Shown in pieces: positions 42,540 through 51,236 of a DNA stretch of 64,000 nucleotides (positions are counted from its first letter, which is position 1; every line of letters starts with the position of its first letter). This DNA comes from Chryseobacterium viscerum (GTDB lineage Bacteria > Bacteroidota > Bacteroidia > Flavobacteriales > Weeksellaceae): contig NZ_PPEG02000001.1 of NCBI RefSeq assembly GCF_002899945.2, forward strand, positions 496,001-560,000. The letters are read 5' to 3'. The notes beneath the pieces were generated by a model. The model searched no databases. It saw only the letters and a list, made by a program, of their open reading frames with translations, and was not told the DNA's origin. A program made the translations under genes and the position numbers.

Positions 42540-43241
42540 ATGATACAGACCATACCCTTAGAAAGAGTTTTATTCCTTGATATTGAGACGGTTCCACAGT
42601 CAGGATCCTGGGACGAGTTATCCGAAACAGAGCAATATCTGTGGGACAAGAAGACCAGATTCCAGAGAAAAGAAGAGGTCTCGGCAGAAGAATTTTATGA
42701 ACGTGCCGGTATTATGGCCGAGTTTGGAAAAATCATCTGCATCACCATCGGGATGATTGAAAAGAATGATACTTTAAAAATAAAAAGCTTTTCCGGACAT
42801 GATGAAAAGAAGATGCTTCAGGAATTTGGAGAAATTTTCAACAGTCCCAGACTCTATAATGTCATTCTGTGTGCTCACAACGGGAAGGAATTTGATTTCC
42901 CCTGGATTGCCAGACGATACCTTATCAACGGAATGCAGCCCCCGGCTCCGTTTCAGATGTTTGGAAAAAAGCCCTGGGAGATTCCTCATATAGACACTAT
43001 GGAACTGTGGAAGTTCGGGGATTATAAGAGTTTTGTATCACTGGAATTACTGGCTCATGTCTTTGGCATTCCAACTCCGAAAGATGATATTGACGGCTCA
43101 ATGGTTTCATCAATTTACTACATAGAAAAAGACTTGCAGAGAATTGTTGACTATTGTGAAAAAGATGTCTTAACTTTGGCAAATATTTTCCGACGCATGC
43201 GTCAGGAGGATTTGTTGAAAAGGAATATCAATCTAGATTAA
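42540..43241 (+). CDS. 3'-5' exonuclease (PolB-type DEDD family)
   Basis: This 233-residue protein has the DEDD exonuclease motifs: LFLDIETVPQ (exo I, about residue 14), AHNGKEFDFPWI (exo II, about 127) and YCEKDVLTLANIFRRM (exo III, about 220). The family PF10108-like 'predicted 3'-5' exonuclease related to PolB' has this length. It trims DNA or RNA 3' ends in repair or turnover. It is the third gene in a tight operon. Confidence 0.88.
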   Translation: MIQTIPLERVLFLDIETVPQSGSWDELSETEQYLWDKKTRFQRKEEVSAEEFYERAGIMAEFGKIICITIGMIEKNDTLKIKSFSGHDEKKMLQEFGEIFNSPRLYNVILCAHNGKEFDFPWIARRYLINGMQPPAPFQMFGKKPWEIPHIDTMELWKFGDYKSFVSLELLAHVFGIPTPKDDIDGSMVSSIYYIEKDLQRIVDYCEKDVLTLANIFRRMRQEDLLKRNINLD

Positions 43242-43244
43242 AAA

Positions 43245-43571
43245 ATGAAATTTACAGACGATCAAATTGCTGACATTGGTGAGGAAATCATTGGTGTACT
43301 AAAAACCGTATATGACCCCGAAATTCCGGTAGATATTTACGAATTAGGACTGATTTATGATGTCCAGATCTCCGATGATGCTGACGTAAAAATTATAATG
43401 ACACTTACGACTCCCAACTGTCCTGTTGCAGAAACGCTACCACAGGAAGTAAAAGATAAAGTGGCAGAAGTAGAGCTTGTAAAAAGTGTAGATTTAGAGC
43501 TTACTTTCGAACCGAGCTGGAATAAGGATATGATGAGTGAAGAAGCGAAGTTTGAGCTGGGAATGCTTTAA
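43245..43571 (+). CDS. Fe-S cluster assembly protein (MIP18/SufT-like, DUF59)
   Basis: This 108-residue protein has the DUF59 core: VYDPEIPVDIYELGLIYDVQI and LTTPNCPVAETLPQEVKDKV with the conserved Cys. Such proteins deliver or mature Fe-S clusters, often within SUF operons. Here it follows the exonuclease gene by 3 bp, so it is the last gene of that operon before a strong terminator. Confidence 0.92.
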   Translation: MKFTDDQIADIGEEIIGVLKTVYDPEIPVDIYELGLIYDVQISDDADVKIIMTLTTPNCPVAETLPQEVKDKVAEVELVKSVDLELTFEPSWNKDMMSEEAKFELGML

Positions 43572-43587
43572 TTACTCTTAACAATAT

Positions 43588-43620
43588 AAACCCCCGAAAG
43601 AATTCTTTCGGGGGTTTTGT
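43588..43620. terminator. 30-bp perfect palindrome, bidirectional terminator
   Basis: AAACCCCCGAAAGAA (43588-43602) is followed directly by its complement (43603-43617), with T-runs on both strands. It serves the convergent genes ending at 43571 and 43624. Confidence 0.92.
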
Positions 43621-43623
43621 TTT

Positions 43624-44460
43624 TTAAATATCTTTTGCTATTTCTTTCCCTTCTCTCCTGCTCCACTCACTCCAGGATCCTACGTACAAATCCGGCATTG
43701 GAAAACCTGCATAATCCAGAGCCAAAATAGTGTGACACGCTGTAACGCCTGACCCACAGTGAATAATCAGATGCTCAGGGTTATTTTCTAATAACTGACT
43801 GTATTTTTCTTTTAAAACTACCGGACTCAGAAAATTACCGTTTTCATCAAGGTTTTCAGAAAAAGGAATATTGATCGCTCCCGGAATATGTCCCGCAACA
43901 AGATCTATTGGTTCAGACTCACCTCTGTATCGATAGGCATCTCTTACATCAATGACCGTAGAAGAGTCGTTTTTCAATTCATTTTCAACAATTTCCAGGC
44001 TCGAAATCGGAAGATTCCACTGATTTTTTTCAATCAAAACAGCCTTATTAAAGACTTCTTCTCCTGAAGAAAATTCAAAGTTATTTTTTTCGGCTGCCTG
44101 CATTCCGCCATCAAGAACCTGAACATTTGCAAGGCCGAAAGATCTTAACATCCACCATGCTCTTGCCGCAGCATTCGAAGCATTTTTATCGTCATACACA
44201 ACGACGTGAGAGTTTTCAGCGATCCCAAGGTTTGACAATGTTTCAGCAAACTTTTCTACGGAAGGAAGCGGATGTCTTCCACCAAAAGCAGCATCTTCTC
44301 CTATCTCAGCCAGATCTTTATCCAGATCAATAAATCTTGCTCCTTTAATATGCTTTTCAAGATAGTTTTGCCTTACCTCTTTTCCTGTTCTTGCATCAAG
44401 AATGATAAGATTTTCTGTGGAAAGGTTCTTTAATTCGGAGGGTGAGATGATTGGAGACAT
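43624..44460 (-). CDS. Sulfurtransferase, tandem rhodanese domains
   Basis: This 278-residue protein has two rhodanese domains. The first is inactive (IILDARTGKEVRQNYLEKHIKGA). The second carries the active-site loop HCGSGVTACH, the form typical of 3-mercaptopyruvate sulfurtransferases (CGSGVTA) rather than thiosulfate-specific rhodaneses. It transfers sulfane sulfur in the cytoplasm. It has no signal peptide. It is monocistronic, with a hairpin repeat region upstream. Confidence 0.9.
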   Translation of the reverse strand: MSPIISPSELKNLSTENLIILDARTGKEVRQNYLEKHIKGARFIDLDKDLAEIGEDAAFGGRHPLPSVEKFAETLSNLGIAENSHVVVYDDKNASNAAARAWWMLRSFGLANVQVLDGGMQAAEKNNFEFSSGEEVFNKAVLIEKNQWNLPISSLEIVENELKNDSSTVIDVRDAYRYRGESEPIDLVAGHIPGAINIPFSENLDENGNFLSPVVLKEKYSQLLENNPEHLIIHCGSGVTACHTILALDYAGFPMPDLYVGSWSEWSRREGKEIAKDI

Positions 44461-44494
44461 TTTGTTGATTTTGGGGATTAATTTAATTATCTTT

Positions 44495-44544
44495 TGGCTA
44501 AAGCCATGTGTATCTTAATATAGTAAAGCGGGCTAAAGCCCGCT
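44495..44544. repeat. Twin-hairpin REP-like element
   Basis: TGGC-TAAA-GCCA (44495-44506) and AGCGGGC-TAAA-GCCCGCT (44527-44544) share the core GGCTAAAGCC and the loop TAAA, and are 20 bases apart in a 114-bp intergenic region. On the plus strand a T-rich run follows about 10 bases later. Such twin palindromes are typical of dispersed REP/BIME elements. Confidence 0.45.
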
Positions 44545-44574
44545 CCTATTGATTTTTTTATTCTTTATAACTAT

Positions 44575-45423
44575 TTAAAAATGAAAAATATCCTTCGCCT
44601 TGTTATAAGAACTTTCAAAGTTCAGGAGGTTCAGCTTATGGTCTGCTTTTTCAACACTCATAAAGTTGATCACCTGCTCGGTAGGCATGTTTCCTACCAG
44701 ATCATCTTTAGCCATAGGACAGCCGCCAATTCCTTTGATAGCACTGTCAAATCTTCGGCAACCTTTATCATAAGCCGCTTTTAATTTCGAGTAAGAATCT
44801 TCATAACGGTTATGAAAATGTCCTCCGAAGTTGATTTCAGGGTATTTTGAAGGTATCTTTTCGAACAAAAGAGCAATGGTTTCCGGAGTTGCCACACCGG
44901 TTGTATCTGACAATAAAATGTCTTTCACACCGATATCAGAGAATCTTTGTGCCCACTGGTCTACATCTTCCCATTTCCACATTTCGCCATAAGGATTCCC
45001 GAAAGCCATGGAAAAATAGATATTCAGTTGTTTTCCCTCGCCTCTTGTCAGCTCAAGCATTTTAATAATCTCCTCAAAAGCTTCTTCCTGACTTTTATTG
45101 GTATTTCTATGCTGAAAGGTTTCAGAAATAGAAAACGGAAAGCCCAGAATATCTACGGATTGGTGTTTCAGTGCTTTTTCGGCACCTCTGTAGTTTCCGA
45201 TAATTGCAGAAACTTTCGTTTTGGAACGTGATTTATCAATATTTTCAGCCACTTCATCAGAGTCAGCCATCTGTGGAATTGCTTTTGGAGAAACAAAACT
45301 CAGACAATCCAGCACATCAAAGCCAACATCCATCAAGGAGTTGATATAATCGATTTTTTTATCGGTAGGGATAAATTCTCCCCATCCCTGCATCGCATCT
45401 CTAGGACATTCGGTAAGAAACAT
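44575..45423 (-). CDS. Hydroxymethylglutaryl-CoA lyase-like aldolase
   Basis: This 282-residue TIM-barrel of the HMGL/DRE-TIM family begins at LTECPRDAMQGWGEFIP (variant of the substrate-binding E-x-x-R-D loop). It has metal and substrate residues in GGHFHNRYEDSYSKLKAA and the glycine-rich IKGIGGCPMAKDDLVGN motif with a catalytic-loop Cys. The predicted reaction is HMG-CoA cleavage to acetoacetate and acetyl-CoA in leucine catabolism. Related aldolases of other specificity cannot be excluded. A TATATTTG -7 element lies at 45443-45450 upstream. Confidence 0.88.
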   Translation of the reverse strand: MFLTECPRDAMQGWGEFIPTDKKIDYINSLMDVGFDVLDCLSFVSPKAIPQMADSDEVAENIDKSRSKTKVSAIIGNYRGAEKALKHQSVDILGFPFSISETFQHRNTNKSQEEAFEEIIKMLELTRGEGKQLNIYFSMAFGNPYGEMWKWEDVDQWAQRFSDIGVKDILLSDTTGVATPETIALLFEKIPSKYPEINFGGHFHNRYEDSYSKLKAAYDKGCRRFDSAIKGIGGCPMAKDDLVGNMPTEQVINFMSVEKADHKLNLLNFESSYNKAKDIFHF

Positions 45424-45583
45424 TGTTACTTTTTGATTTTCTCAAATATAATAAAACTAAACTACTTAGTATACTGTACATACAAATCTAACACTATTTT
45501 GATTTTCAAAGTTTTATATCTGATTTATAATTTCAATAACTGATATTAACTCTCAAATAATGTATTCTGAGCATCAAATTTGC

Positions 45584-45591
45584 TAACTTTG
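45584..45591 (+). promoter_or_regulatory. Promoter -7 element of pepT
   Basis: TAACTTTG matches TAnnTTTG 21 bp before the ATG at 45613. It lies inside the longest pepT reading frame and so argues for the downstream start. Confidence 0.5.
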
Positions 45592-45612
45592 TTAAAATTT
45601 ATGATAAATCTG

Positions 45613-46860
45613 ATGAGTACAATAGAATTCAACCCAATGTGGAAAGAGAAATTACTGAACCGTTTTCTTAGCTATGTAAAAATATATTCAACCAGCGATG
45701 CAGAAAGTGAAGCAACACCTTCTACTCCGCGCCAGTGGGATATTGCCAACTATATTACTGAAGAACTGAAGACTATCGGTCTGGAAAATGTTTCAATTGA
45801 TGAGCATGGTTATATTATGGGATATGTTCCTTCTAACCTTGAAAATGATGACAGGCCTACTATCGGATTTATTTCACACTATGATACTTCACCGGATTTC
45901 AGTGGAGAAAATGTACAGCCTCAGGTTTGGGAAAACTATGATGGAAATGATCTTCTTTTGAACCAGGCGACAGGATTCACATTATCCCCTTCAAGATTTG
46001 AAAGCTTAAAAAAATACATCGGGCAAACCTTAATTACTACTGACGGAACAACTCTTCTTGGTGCTGATGATAAGGCAGGTTGTGCAGAGATTGTAACTGC
46101 TGCTGAGTACCTTATCGCTCATCCAGAGATCAAACATGGAAGAATCGCTATAGGATTTACTCCGGATGAAGAAATCGGAAGAGGCGCTCATAAATTTGAT
46201 GTCGCTAAATTTGGTGCAGAGTGGGCTTATACCATGGATGGTGGAGAAGTTGGAGAACTGGAATATGAAAACTTCAATGCAGCAGGTGCTGTAGTAAAAA
46301 TCCACGGATTGAGCGTTCACCCAGGTTATGCATATGGAAAAATGATCAATGCAGCTCTTTTAGCAGCTGAATTTGCTCAAACACTTCCTGCCAACGAAAC
46401 TCCTGCAACGACAAAAGGTTTTGATGGATTCTATCATTTAATGGATATTACAGCTGACATCTCTGAAGCAAAACTTCAATACATCATCCGTGATCATGAT
46501 GCAGAGAAATTTGAAGCCAGAAAGAAATTCATGGAAGGGAAAATCGCTGAATTCAACCAGAAGCATGGTGAAGGAACCGCTGAAGTGGAGATCAAAGAAC
46601 AATACAGAAATATGAAGCAGCAGTTTGAAGGTAAAATGCACATTGTAGATCTTGCTGCAAAAGCAATGACTGAAGCTGGTATTGAGCCTAAGATCAAAGC
46701 GATCAGAGGAGGAACAGACGGTGCACAGCTTTCTTATATGGGGCTTCCATGTCCGAATATTTTCGCAGGAGGAATCAACTTCCACGGACCATACGAGTAT
46801 GTAGCATTGGAAAGTATGGAAAAAGCAACTGAAGTAATTATTAATATTGTAAAAGCTTAA
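45613..46860 (+). CDS. pepT: Peptidase T (tripeptide aminopeptidase)
   Basis: 415 residues are counted from the ATG at 45613 (MSTIEFNPMWKEKLLNRFLSY). Upstream starts lie within or before the promoter. M20-family metal ligands and catalytic residues are present: ISHYDTSPD (His), LLGADDKAGCAE (Asp), TPDEEIGRGAHKF (catalytic Glu) and NFHGPYEY near the end. The dimerisation lid spans about 210-320. It removes the N-terminal residue from tripeptides in the cytoplasm with two zinc ions. A putative TonB-C-like protein gene follows 6 bp later. Confidence 0.93.
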   Translation: MSTIEFNPMWKEKLLNRFLSYVKIYSTSDAESEATPSTPRQWDIANYITEELKTIGLENVSIDEHGYIMGYVPSNLENDDRPTIGFISHYDTSPDFSGENVQPQVWENYDGNDLLLNQATGFTLSPSRFESLKKYIGQTLITTDGTTLLGADDKAGCAEIVTAAEYLIAHPEIKHGRIAIGFTPDEEIGRGAHKFDVAKFGAEWAYTMDGGEVGELEYENFNAAGAVVKIHGLSVHPGYAYGKMINAALLAAEFAQTLPANETPATTKGFDGFYHLMDITADISEAKLQYIIRDHDAEKFEARKKFMEGKIAEFNQKHGEGTAEVEIKEQYRNMKQQFEGKMHIVDLAAKAMTEAGIEPKIKAIRGGTDGAQLSYMGLPCPNIFAGGINFHGPYEYVALESMEKATEVIINIVKA

Positions 46861-46866
46861 TAAATC

Positions 46867-47433
46867 ATGAAAAAGGTCTTAGCATCAGCATTCATTTTCA
46901 CTTTTATTTTCGGCAGCGCCCAGATTTCTGAATTTCAAAGGGCAGATTCCCGCTATGAAAGAAAGAAAACGGCTCTGTATAACAAATATCCTAAGCCTAA
47001 TGATTTAAAAACCAAGAAAGAATGGCTTCTGACCGAGGATAAAATTGCAGCCTACAAGGATGCTTTGGAAAAAGCTTCAGTTGAGGATAAGAAAATGATC
47101 GCTGCAGATCCACCTGCAAAAGGAAAGGTTACTAAAGAAGCTGAATACGATAAAGGTAAAGCCGCTTTCCAAAAGCTTTTAAATGAAGCAGTGGATCTTG
47201 ACTTTCTCAACTTTTCTTCAGATGCCTACAAAGCAACAATCACTTTTGTTGTAGACTCCAAAGGAAATGCTCTTGACCCCAACGTAAAAGGAAATAATGA
47301 AGATGTAAATGCATTCATTGAAGCCGCTTTTTACCGTATAAAAGACAAAGGCAAGTGGAAGCCGGCAGAAGATAAAGGAAAACCGGTATCTTCTACTGTT
47401 TCTATTCCTTTAGCATTGATTTTAAAAAAATAA
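46867..47433 (+). CDS. Secreted protein with TonB-C-like C-terminal domain
   Basis: This 188-residue protein has a signal peptide (cleavage near FGSAQ). A charged helical middle follows (KKEWLLTEDKIAAYKDALEK). The C-terminal domain resembles the TonB C-terminal fold (ATITFVVDSKGNALDPNVKG, RIKDKGKWKPAEDKGKPVSSTVSIPLAL). It lacks a membrane anchor and proline-rich spacer, so it is not a canonical TonB. It is in operon with pepT. The function is unknown. Confidence 0.7.
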   Translation: MKKVLASAFIFTFIFGSAQISEFQRADSRYERKKTALYNKYPKPNDLKTKKEWLLTEDKIAAYKDALEKASVEDKKMIAADPPAKGKVTKEAEYDKGKAAFQKLLNEAVDLDFLNFSSDAYKATITFVVDSKGNALDPNVKGNNEDVNAFIEAAFYRIKDKGKWKPAEDKGKPVSSTVSIPLALILKK

Positions 47434-47440
47434 TCTATAC

Positions 47441-47470
47441 AAACCCGCTCTCATTGCAGCGGGTTTTTCA
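47441..47470 (+). terminator. Terminator of the pepT operon
   Basis: AAACCCGCT (47441-47449) pairs with AGCGGGTTT (47458-47466), followed by a T-rich tail. Confidence 0.85.
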
Positions 47471-47568
47471 TTTCCTATATCTTGGAAATTCATATTCACG
47501 ATTACCCGGACAAAATGTAAATCTCCCTGAAAATCATTATGTTATTGACAGTAATTTAATGTAATTCT

Positions 47569-47600
47569 TTTGGGAGCGTTAAATAATTCATCTAATTTAG
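47569..47600 (+). promoter_or_regulatory. Promoter of the lipoprotein gene at 47624
   Basis: TTTG (47569-47572), a 20-base spacer and TAATTTAG (47593-47600) match the flavobacterial consensus with one mismatch, 23 bp before the ATG at 47624. Confidence 0.5.
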
Positions 47601-47623
47601 ATAGAAACTTAAAATCACTGTTT

Positions 47624-48931
47624 ATGAAAATGAAATCTAGCCCCTTCAAAATCAGCAGAAAATTTTATTTTTCTATTCTTTTTTCTATTTTCTGCTTGCT
47701 TCTTTTAACGTCTTGTTCTCAGGATGATCCCCTGGATGCTCCTGTTGAAAATCCCGCAGAGTCTGTTCCTATGAAGACATTAGGAAAACTGACTTTACAG
47801 AAAAATGTTATCATTCTGAATGATGAATCGGTGAACGCAATTTCTGTTCATAATGAAGGAGGAATTACATTTAGCCGTACAACTCCACAAACAGACAGTA
47901 TTTCAGCCGGAACTATTATTGTAGGTACAAAAGTAGAAGGTGATCAGGTGAGCACCATCCTTTCAAAAGTGAGCTCTGTTTCCAAATCAAATAACGGCTT
48001 CACCGTACAAACTTCCAGCGCAAAACTTGAAGAATTTATCTATAGTGGAACCCTCAGCGGAGTGTATGATCCATCAGATAAAGCGCCCATTAATATCAAT
48101 GGAAAAATGGTGAATTACGTTCCCGTAGAAGGTTTGGTTTCTCAGGAGATCAATCGTAAAATACTTTCTATTGAAGCCAGGAACCTCCAAAATCAAAAAG
48201 TAGTTGCTTTCAACCGTTTCGATTTTGATAAAACCTTTTCATTTCCCTTATCCTCAGCAGGAACTTCCAGCGTAAATGTAAAAGGCGGATTTACTCCAAA
48301 AATTGATTATCATATCACTTTTTCGTGGGGCCATTTATCTGATTTTTATGTCAACCTCATCATGGATGACCTCAAGCTTCAGAGCTCTGCAACTATTGTA
48401 GGAAGCCTGGGCTATACAGCCAGCACGACAGATTATCTGAATATTCCTATCGTTCCTATTGTCTTGGGACCTACTGGTCTTATTTTAAGCCCTACCCTTT
48501 CTGCGGGACCATTTCTTGGAGTGCAGGCAACAGGAAAGGTGCAGGGACAGCTTTTGGATCTTGAAGGAAATGCCAACTTCCTGGTAAGCAAAAATCCGGC
48601 ACTGAATATTAATCTTCAAAAGAAATCAGATCCCGCCATCACCGGAGTGGAAGGAAACTTATCTGCTGAAGCAGGTTTAGAGGCTAAAGGAGCCGTAGGA
48701 CTGCTGTTTATTTCTGTTCCTATTGCCAATTCCGGGTTAAGAGGAAGAGCTTCTGCCCTTTCATCTTTAGGATTGACATTTATTCCTGAAAGAAAAGGAG
48801 TATTTTCTGTAAAAGGCAAAATTCAGGCAGATATGTTTTATGGTTTTGGAATAGCGCCTCTCAGGTATGAAGGGACTATCCCTCTTTTCAAAAAAGAATA
48901 TCTGCTGTATCAAAAGGATTTCAGTTTCTAA
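47624..48931 (+). CDS. Large lipoprotein of unknown function
   Basis: 435 residues are counted from the ATG at 47624 (MKMKSSPFKISRKFY). A TTG-started extension overlaps the promoter and is rejected. The lipoprotein signal has a lipobox ending LLLTSC. The body is beta-rich, with VNVKGGFTPKIDYHITFSWG and a repetitive C-terminal half (ATGKVQGQLLDLEGNANFLVSKN, EGNLSAEAGLEAKGAVGLLF) that could form a barrel or elongated sheet. I do not recognise the family. It is monocistronic. Confidence 0.7.
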   Translation: MKMKSSPFKISRKFYFSILFSIFCLLLLTSCSQDDPLDAPVENPAESVPMKTLGKLTLQKNVIILNDESVNAISVHNEGGITFSRTTPQTDSISAGTIIVGTKVEGDQVSTILSKVSSVSKSNNGFTVQTSSAKLEEFIYSGTLSGVYDPSDKAPININGKMVNYVPVEGLVSQEINRKILSIEARNLQNQKVVAFNRFDFDKTFSFPLSSAGTSSVNVKGGFTPKIDYHITFSWGHLSDFYVNLIMDDLKLQSSATIVGSLGYTASTTDYLNIPIVPIVLGPTGLILSPTLSAGPFLGVQATGKVQGQLLDLEGNANFLVSKNPALNINLQKKSDPAITGVEGNLSAEAGLEAKGAVGLLFISVPIANSGLRGRASALSSLGLTFIPERKGVFSVKGKIQADMFYGFGIAPLRYEGTIPLFKKEYLLYQKDFSF

Positions 48932-48959
48932 AACAGAGCAGACCATCTATCTCACTATC

Positions 48960-48990
48960 AATAAGCCACTCTTGAAGTGGCTTATTTTAG
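48960..48990 (+). terminator. Terminator after the lipoprotein gene
   Basis: AATAAGCCACT (48960-48970) pairs with AGTGGCTTATT (48976-48986) around CTTGA, followed by TT. Confidence 0.8.
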
Positions 48991-49099
48991 TATAAAAAAA
49001 CACTATAGATATAATTCATTTACAATCAATTAAGACATTTTTATTATATTTACAAGGATGTACAATTTTAAACTATAACATTTAATACCAAATTTAATC

Positions 49100-49348
49100 A
49101 TGAAAAAAATGAAAAAACTTTTGAGAAAAGACTTATCTGCAATTCTGGGAAGCGGAGGCGGAGGCTGTCATATGGGAGGAAATTCCTATAATTGTCAGGA
49201 TGACTGCCAGTGTGCCTGGGGAAATGCCTGTGAAATGTATGAAGACGGAAGTCCGGGACAATGCATCGCTGTAGGAGGAGGTGGAAATCCTGGCGGAGGC
49301 GGAGGTGGATGCAATCCTCCTTCTATCTGTGAAGAACAACCTTATTAG
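49100..49348 (+). CDS. Gly/Cys-rich peptide precursor with bacteriocin-type leader
   Basis: This 82-residue peptide has a basic leader MKKMKKLLRKDLSAILGSGGGG, similar to the double-glycine leaders of flavobacterial bacteriocin-like peptides. The core has eight cysteines (HMGGNSYNCQDDCQCAWGNAC, then GSPGQC, GGGGCNPPSIC) and two polyglycine stretches. It is flanked by a promoter-like AT-rich region and its own terminator. The cysteines suggest disulfides or metal or RiPP-type modification. No maturation enzyme is adjacent, so any processing would rely on unlinked genes. Confidence 0.65.
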   Translation: MKKMKKLLRKDLSAILGSGGGGCHMGGNSYNCQDDCQCAWGNACEMYEDGSPGQCIAVGGGGNPGGGGGGCNPPSICEEQPY

Positions 49349-49354
49349 TAATAG

Positions 49355-49392
49355 AAAGCCGGAAGTAATACCTACTTCCGGCTTTTATTTTT
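49355..49392 (+). terminator. Terminator of the peptide gene
   Basis: AAAGCCGGAAGTA (49355-49367) pairs with TACTTCCGGCTTT (49373-49385), followed by TATTTTT. Confidence 0.87.
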
Positions 49393-49501
49393 CATCCGAA
49401 AACAGAACCTTGTCAAAGCATCTCTGCCGTTCATCAAATAAAATTTCACCCCCTGCTTCATAATTGTTGTTTTGCATCAGATTTTTAACAACACTTAATT
49501 T

Positions 49502-50098
49502 ATGAAGCAGCAATTTTTAGCCTTGAGCTCTCTATTATTGTGCATTTCCTGCACCGTAGAGATGAAAGCACAGCAAACCCCAGCTTTTCACATCGGAATA
49601 AAGGGAGGAACAAATTTTACAAAAACCTCAACGGAATCTTCTTCCTTGGAAGGGAAATACGGCTTCGGTTATCAGGCAGGAGTAATGACAAGAGTAGACC
49701 TGGGAAGCCTGTATGTACAAGGAGAAGCACTCTTCAACAAAAGGAAAACATCATTCGAGTCCCAAGACGGAAGCTCTTCAAAACTTTCATGGAACGCTAT
49801 TGATATCCCTGTAATGGTAGGATACAAATTCATTAAAGCCAATGATTTCAATGTAAGGGTATTTGCAGGAGGAGTTTACAGCTATGCTTTTAATAATAAT
49901 TTATCTACTTCTCAGGCTCTTCAGGAAGGTTTTAAAAAGTTTGACAAATCCAATATTGGAGTTACGGGAGGTGTAGGATTAGACTATAAAAATTTCACGG
50001 TAGATCTGAGATATGAGACCGGCCTTACAAGCATTAGTAAAGAATTTAAGTCCAAACCCCATAGTTTTTCCCTCGGAATAGGTTATTTCCTGTTCTAA
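49502..50098 (+). CDS. OmpX/PorT-like outer-membrane beta-barrel protein
   Basis: This 198-residue protein has a signal peptide (cleavage near VEMKAQ) and OMP_b-brl_2 strands (FHIGIKGGTNFTKTS, YVQGEALFNKRKTSF, VPVMVGYKF-like AIDIPVMVGYKFI, VRVFAGGVYSYAF), ending SFSLGIGYFLF. Like the protein at 22269 it neighbours a LytS/LytTR pair, here on the same strand and 79 bp upstream. A terminator lies in between. The role at the outer membrane is unknown. Confidence 0.85.
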   Translation: MKQQFLALSSLLLCISCTVEMKAQQTPAFHIGIKGGTNFTKTSTESSSLEGKYGFGYQAGVMTRVDLGSLYVQGEALFNKRKTSFESQDGSSSKLSWNAIDIPVMVGYKFIKANDFNVRVFAGGVYSYAFNNNLSTSQALQEGFKKFDKSNIGVTGGVGLDYKNFTVDLRYETGLTSISKEFKSKPHSFSLGIGYFLF

Positions 50099-50121
50099 AA
50101 AACTTAAATTATCTTTACCTG

Positions 50122-50157
50122 TTAGAAACTGTTTTCCCTGCAGTTTCTAATTTTTTT
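50122..50157 (+). terminator. Terminator between OmpX-like gene and kinase gene
   Basis: TTAGAAACTG (50122-50131) pairs with CAGTTTCTAA (50141-50150), followed by seven T residues just before the kinase start. Confidence 0.83.
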
Positions 50158-50177
50158 ATCAACCTATTTCCAGTTCC

Positions 50178-51236
50178 ATGACAAAATCTTTTATTTTAAA
50201 AGAATATATATTTACTTTTATTTTCTGGCTTGTTCTCGCTATTGTATTATGGTGTAATTTTCAGACCACCACAGAAAACTATCTCGCAATGATTCAAGCT
50301 GTTATCATTGTGAGCTTTTCTTTTACATTTACCCATTTTTTAACCAATAAACTTCTTCCAAAAGCTTTACGGGAAAAAAAAATGAAGCGGTTTCTGACCC
50401 AGGCAGTGATGGTTATTTTTATATTAAGCCTGATTTTCGCTATTGTTTTCACTTATCTTGAAGTTGCTCCTAAAAATCAGCTTCCGAAGAGTTTTTCAGA
50501 TCAACTTCCTTTCCTGTGGCAGGGATTTTATATGTCTTTGCCCGCTTCATTCCTGATCAATGGAGCCGCATGCGGTATCAAGTTTTATAAAGAACACGGA
50601 AGAATAGAACGTGATCATATTCTCCTTCAGCAGGCTCACCTGGAAAACCAGCTTAAGCTTTTGCAGGATCAGATCAACCCTCATGTGGTATTTAATATTC
50701 TGAACCATATTCATATTCTGATGAAAACGGATACGCAGCTTGCAGATTTTCTGTTGATGAAATTTTCGGATATTCTCCGGTATCAGCTGTATCACTGTAA
50801 CCAAGCCATGGTTCCTTTGGATAAAGATGTTGAATATCTTCAAAACCTTGTTGAAGTAGAAAAACTGAGATGGGGAAATGAGCTTGATGTGAAAGCAAAC
50901 TGGGAAATCGGTAATAGGAAAGCCTTTATTGCGCCATTGCTTCTCGTTCCTTTTATCGAAAATGCATTTAAATACGTCTGCAGGCTGCCCGGTCATAAAG
51001 GGTATATAAAAATCTCCTGTAAAGAGAAAGACAACCATCTCTATTTCTATGTTGAAAATTCCTATTCAGATATGGCAACCTATAAAAAGAAAGACGGAAC
51101 AGGAGGAATTGGTCTTCAAAATGTAAAAAAACGATTAAAACTACAATATCCGGATTCCCATGATCTGAAAATTGAAACGGATAATCATATCTTTAAAATA
51201 ACTTTACGACTAACGCTATCTGACCATCATGAGTAA
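50178..51236 (+). CDS. LytS-type sensor histidine kinase
   Basis: This 352-residue protein has four N-terminal helices (IFTFIFWLVLAIVLWC, AVIIVSFSFTFTHFL, AVMVIFILSLIFAIVF, GFYMSLPASFLINGAA). The His_kinase box reads LQDQINPHVVFNILNHIHIL, where the usual PHFLFN is PHVVFN but the phospho-His is kept. The HATPase region has LLVPFIENAFKYVC and the glycine box GIGLQNVKKRLKL. The gene overlaps its LytTR regulator by 8 bp. The signal is unknown. Confidence 0.9.
   Translation: MTKSFILKEYIFTFIFWLVLAIVLWCNFQTTTENYLAMIQAVIIVSFSFTFTHFLTNKLLPKALREKKMKRFLTQAVMVIFILSLIFAIVFTYLEVAPKNQLPKSFSDQLPFLWQGFYMSLPASFLINGAACGIKFYKEHGRIERDHILLQQAHLENQLKLLQDQINPHVVFNILNHIHILMKTDTQLADFLLMKFSDILRYQLYHCNQAMVPLDKDVEYLQNLVEVEKLRWGNELDVKANWEIGNRKAFIAPLLLVPFIENAFKYVCRLPGHKGYIKISCKEKDNHLYFYVENSYSDMATYKKKDGTGGIGLQNVKKRLKLQYPDSHDLKIETDNHIFKITLRLTLSDHHE

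Noticed and set aside
47570..47623. TTG-started extension of the lipoprotein
   Set aside because: It overlaps the -33/-7 promoter at 47569-47600, and the lipoprotein signal fits the ATG at 47624.
49430..49500. LytTR direct repeats upstream of the second OmpX-like gene
   Set aside because: TTCA-containing units occur, but their spacing is not about 21 bp and the match is poor.
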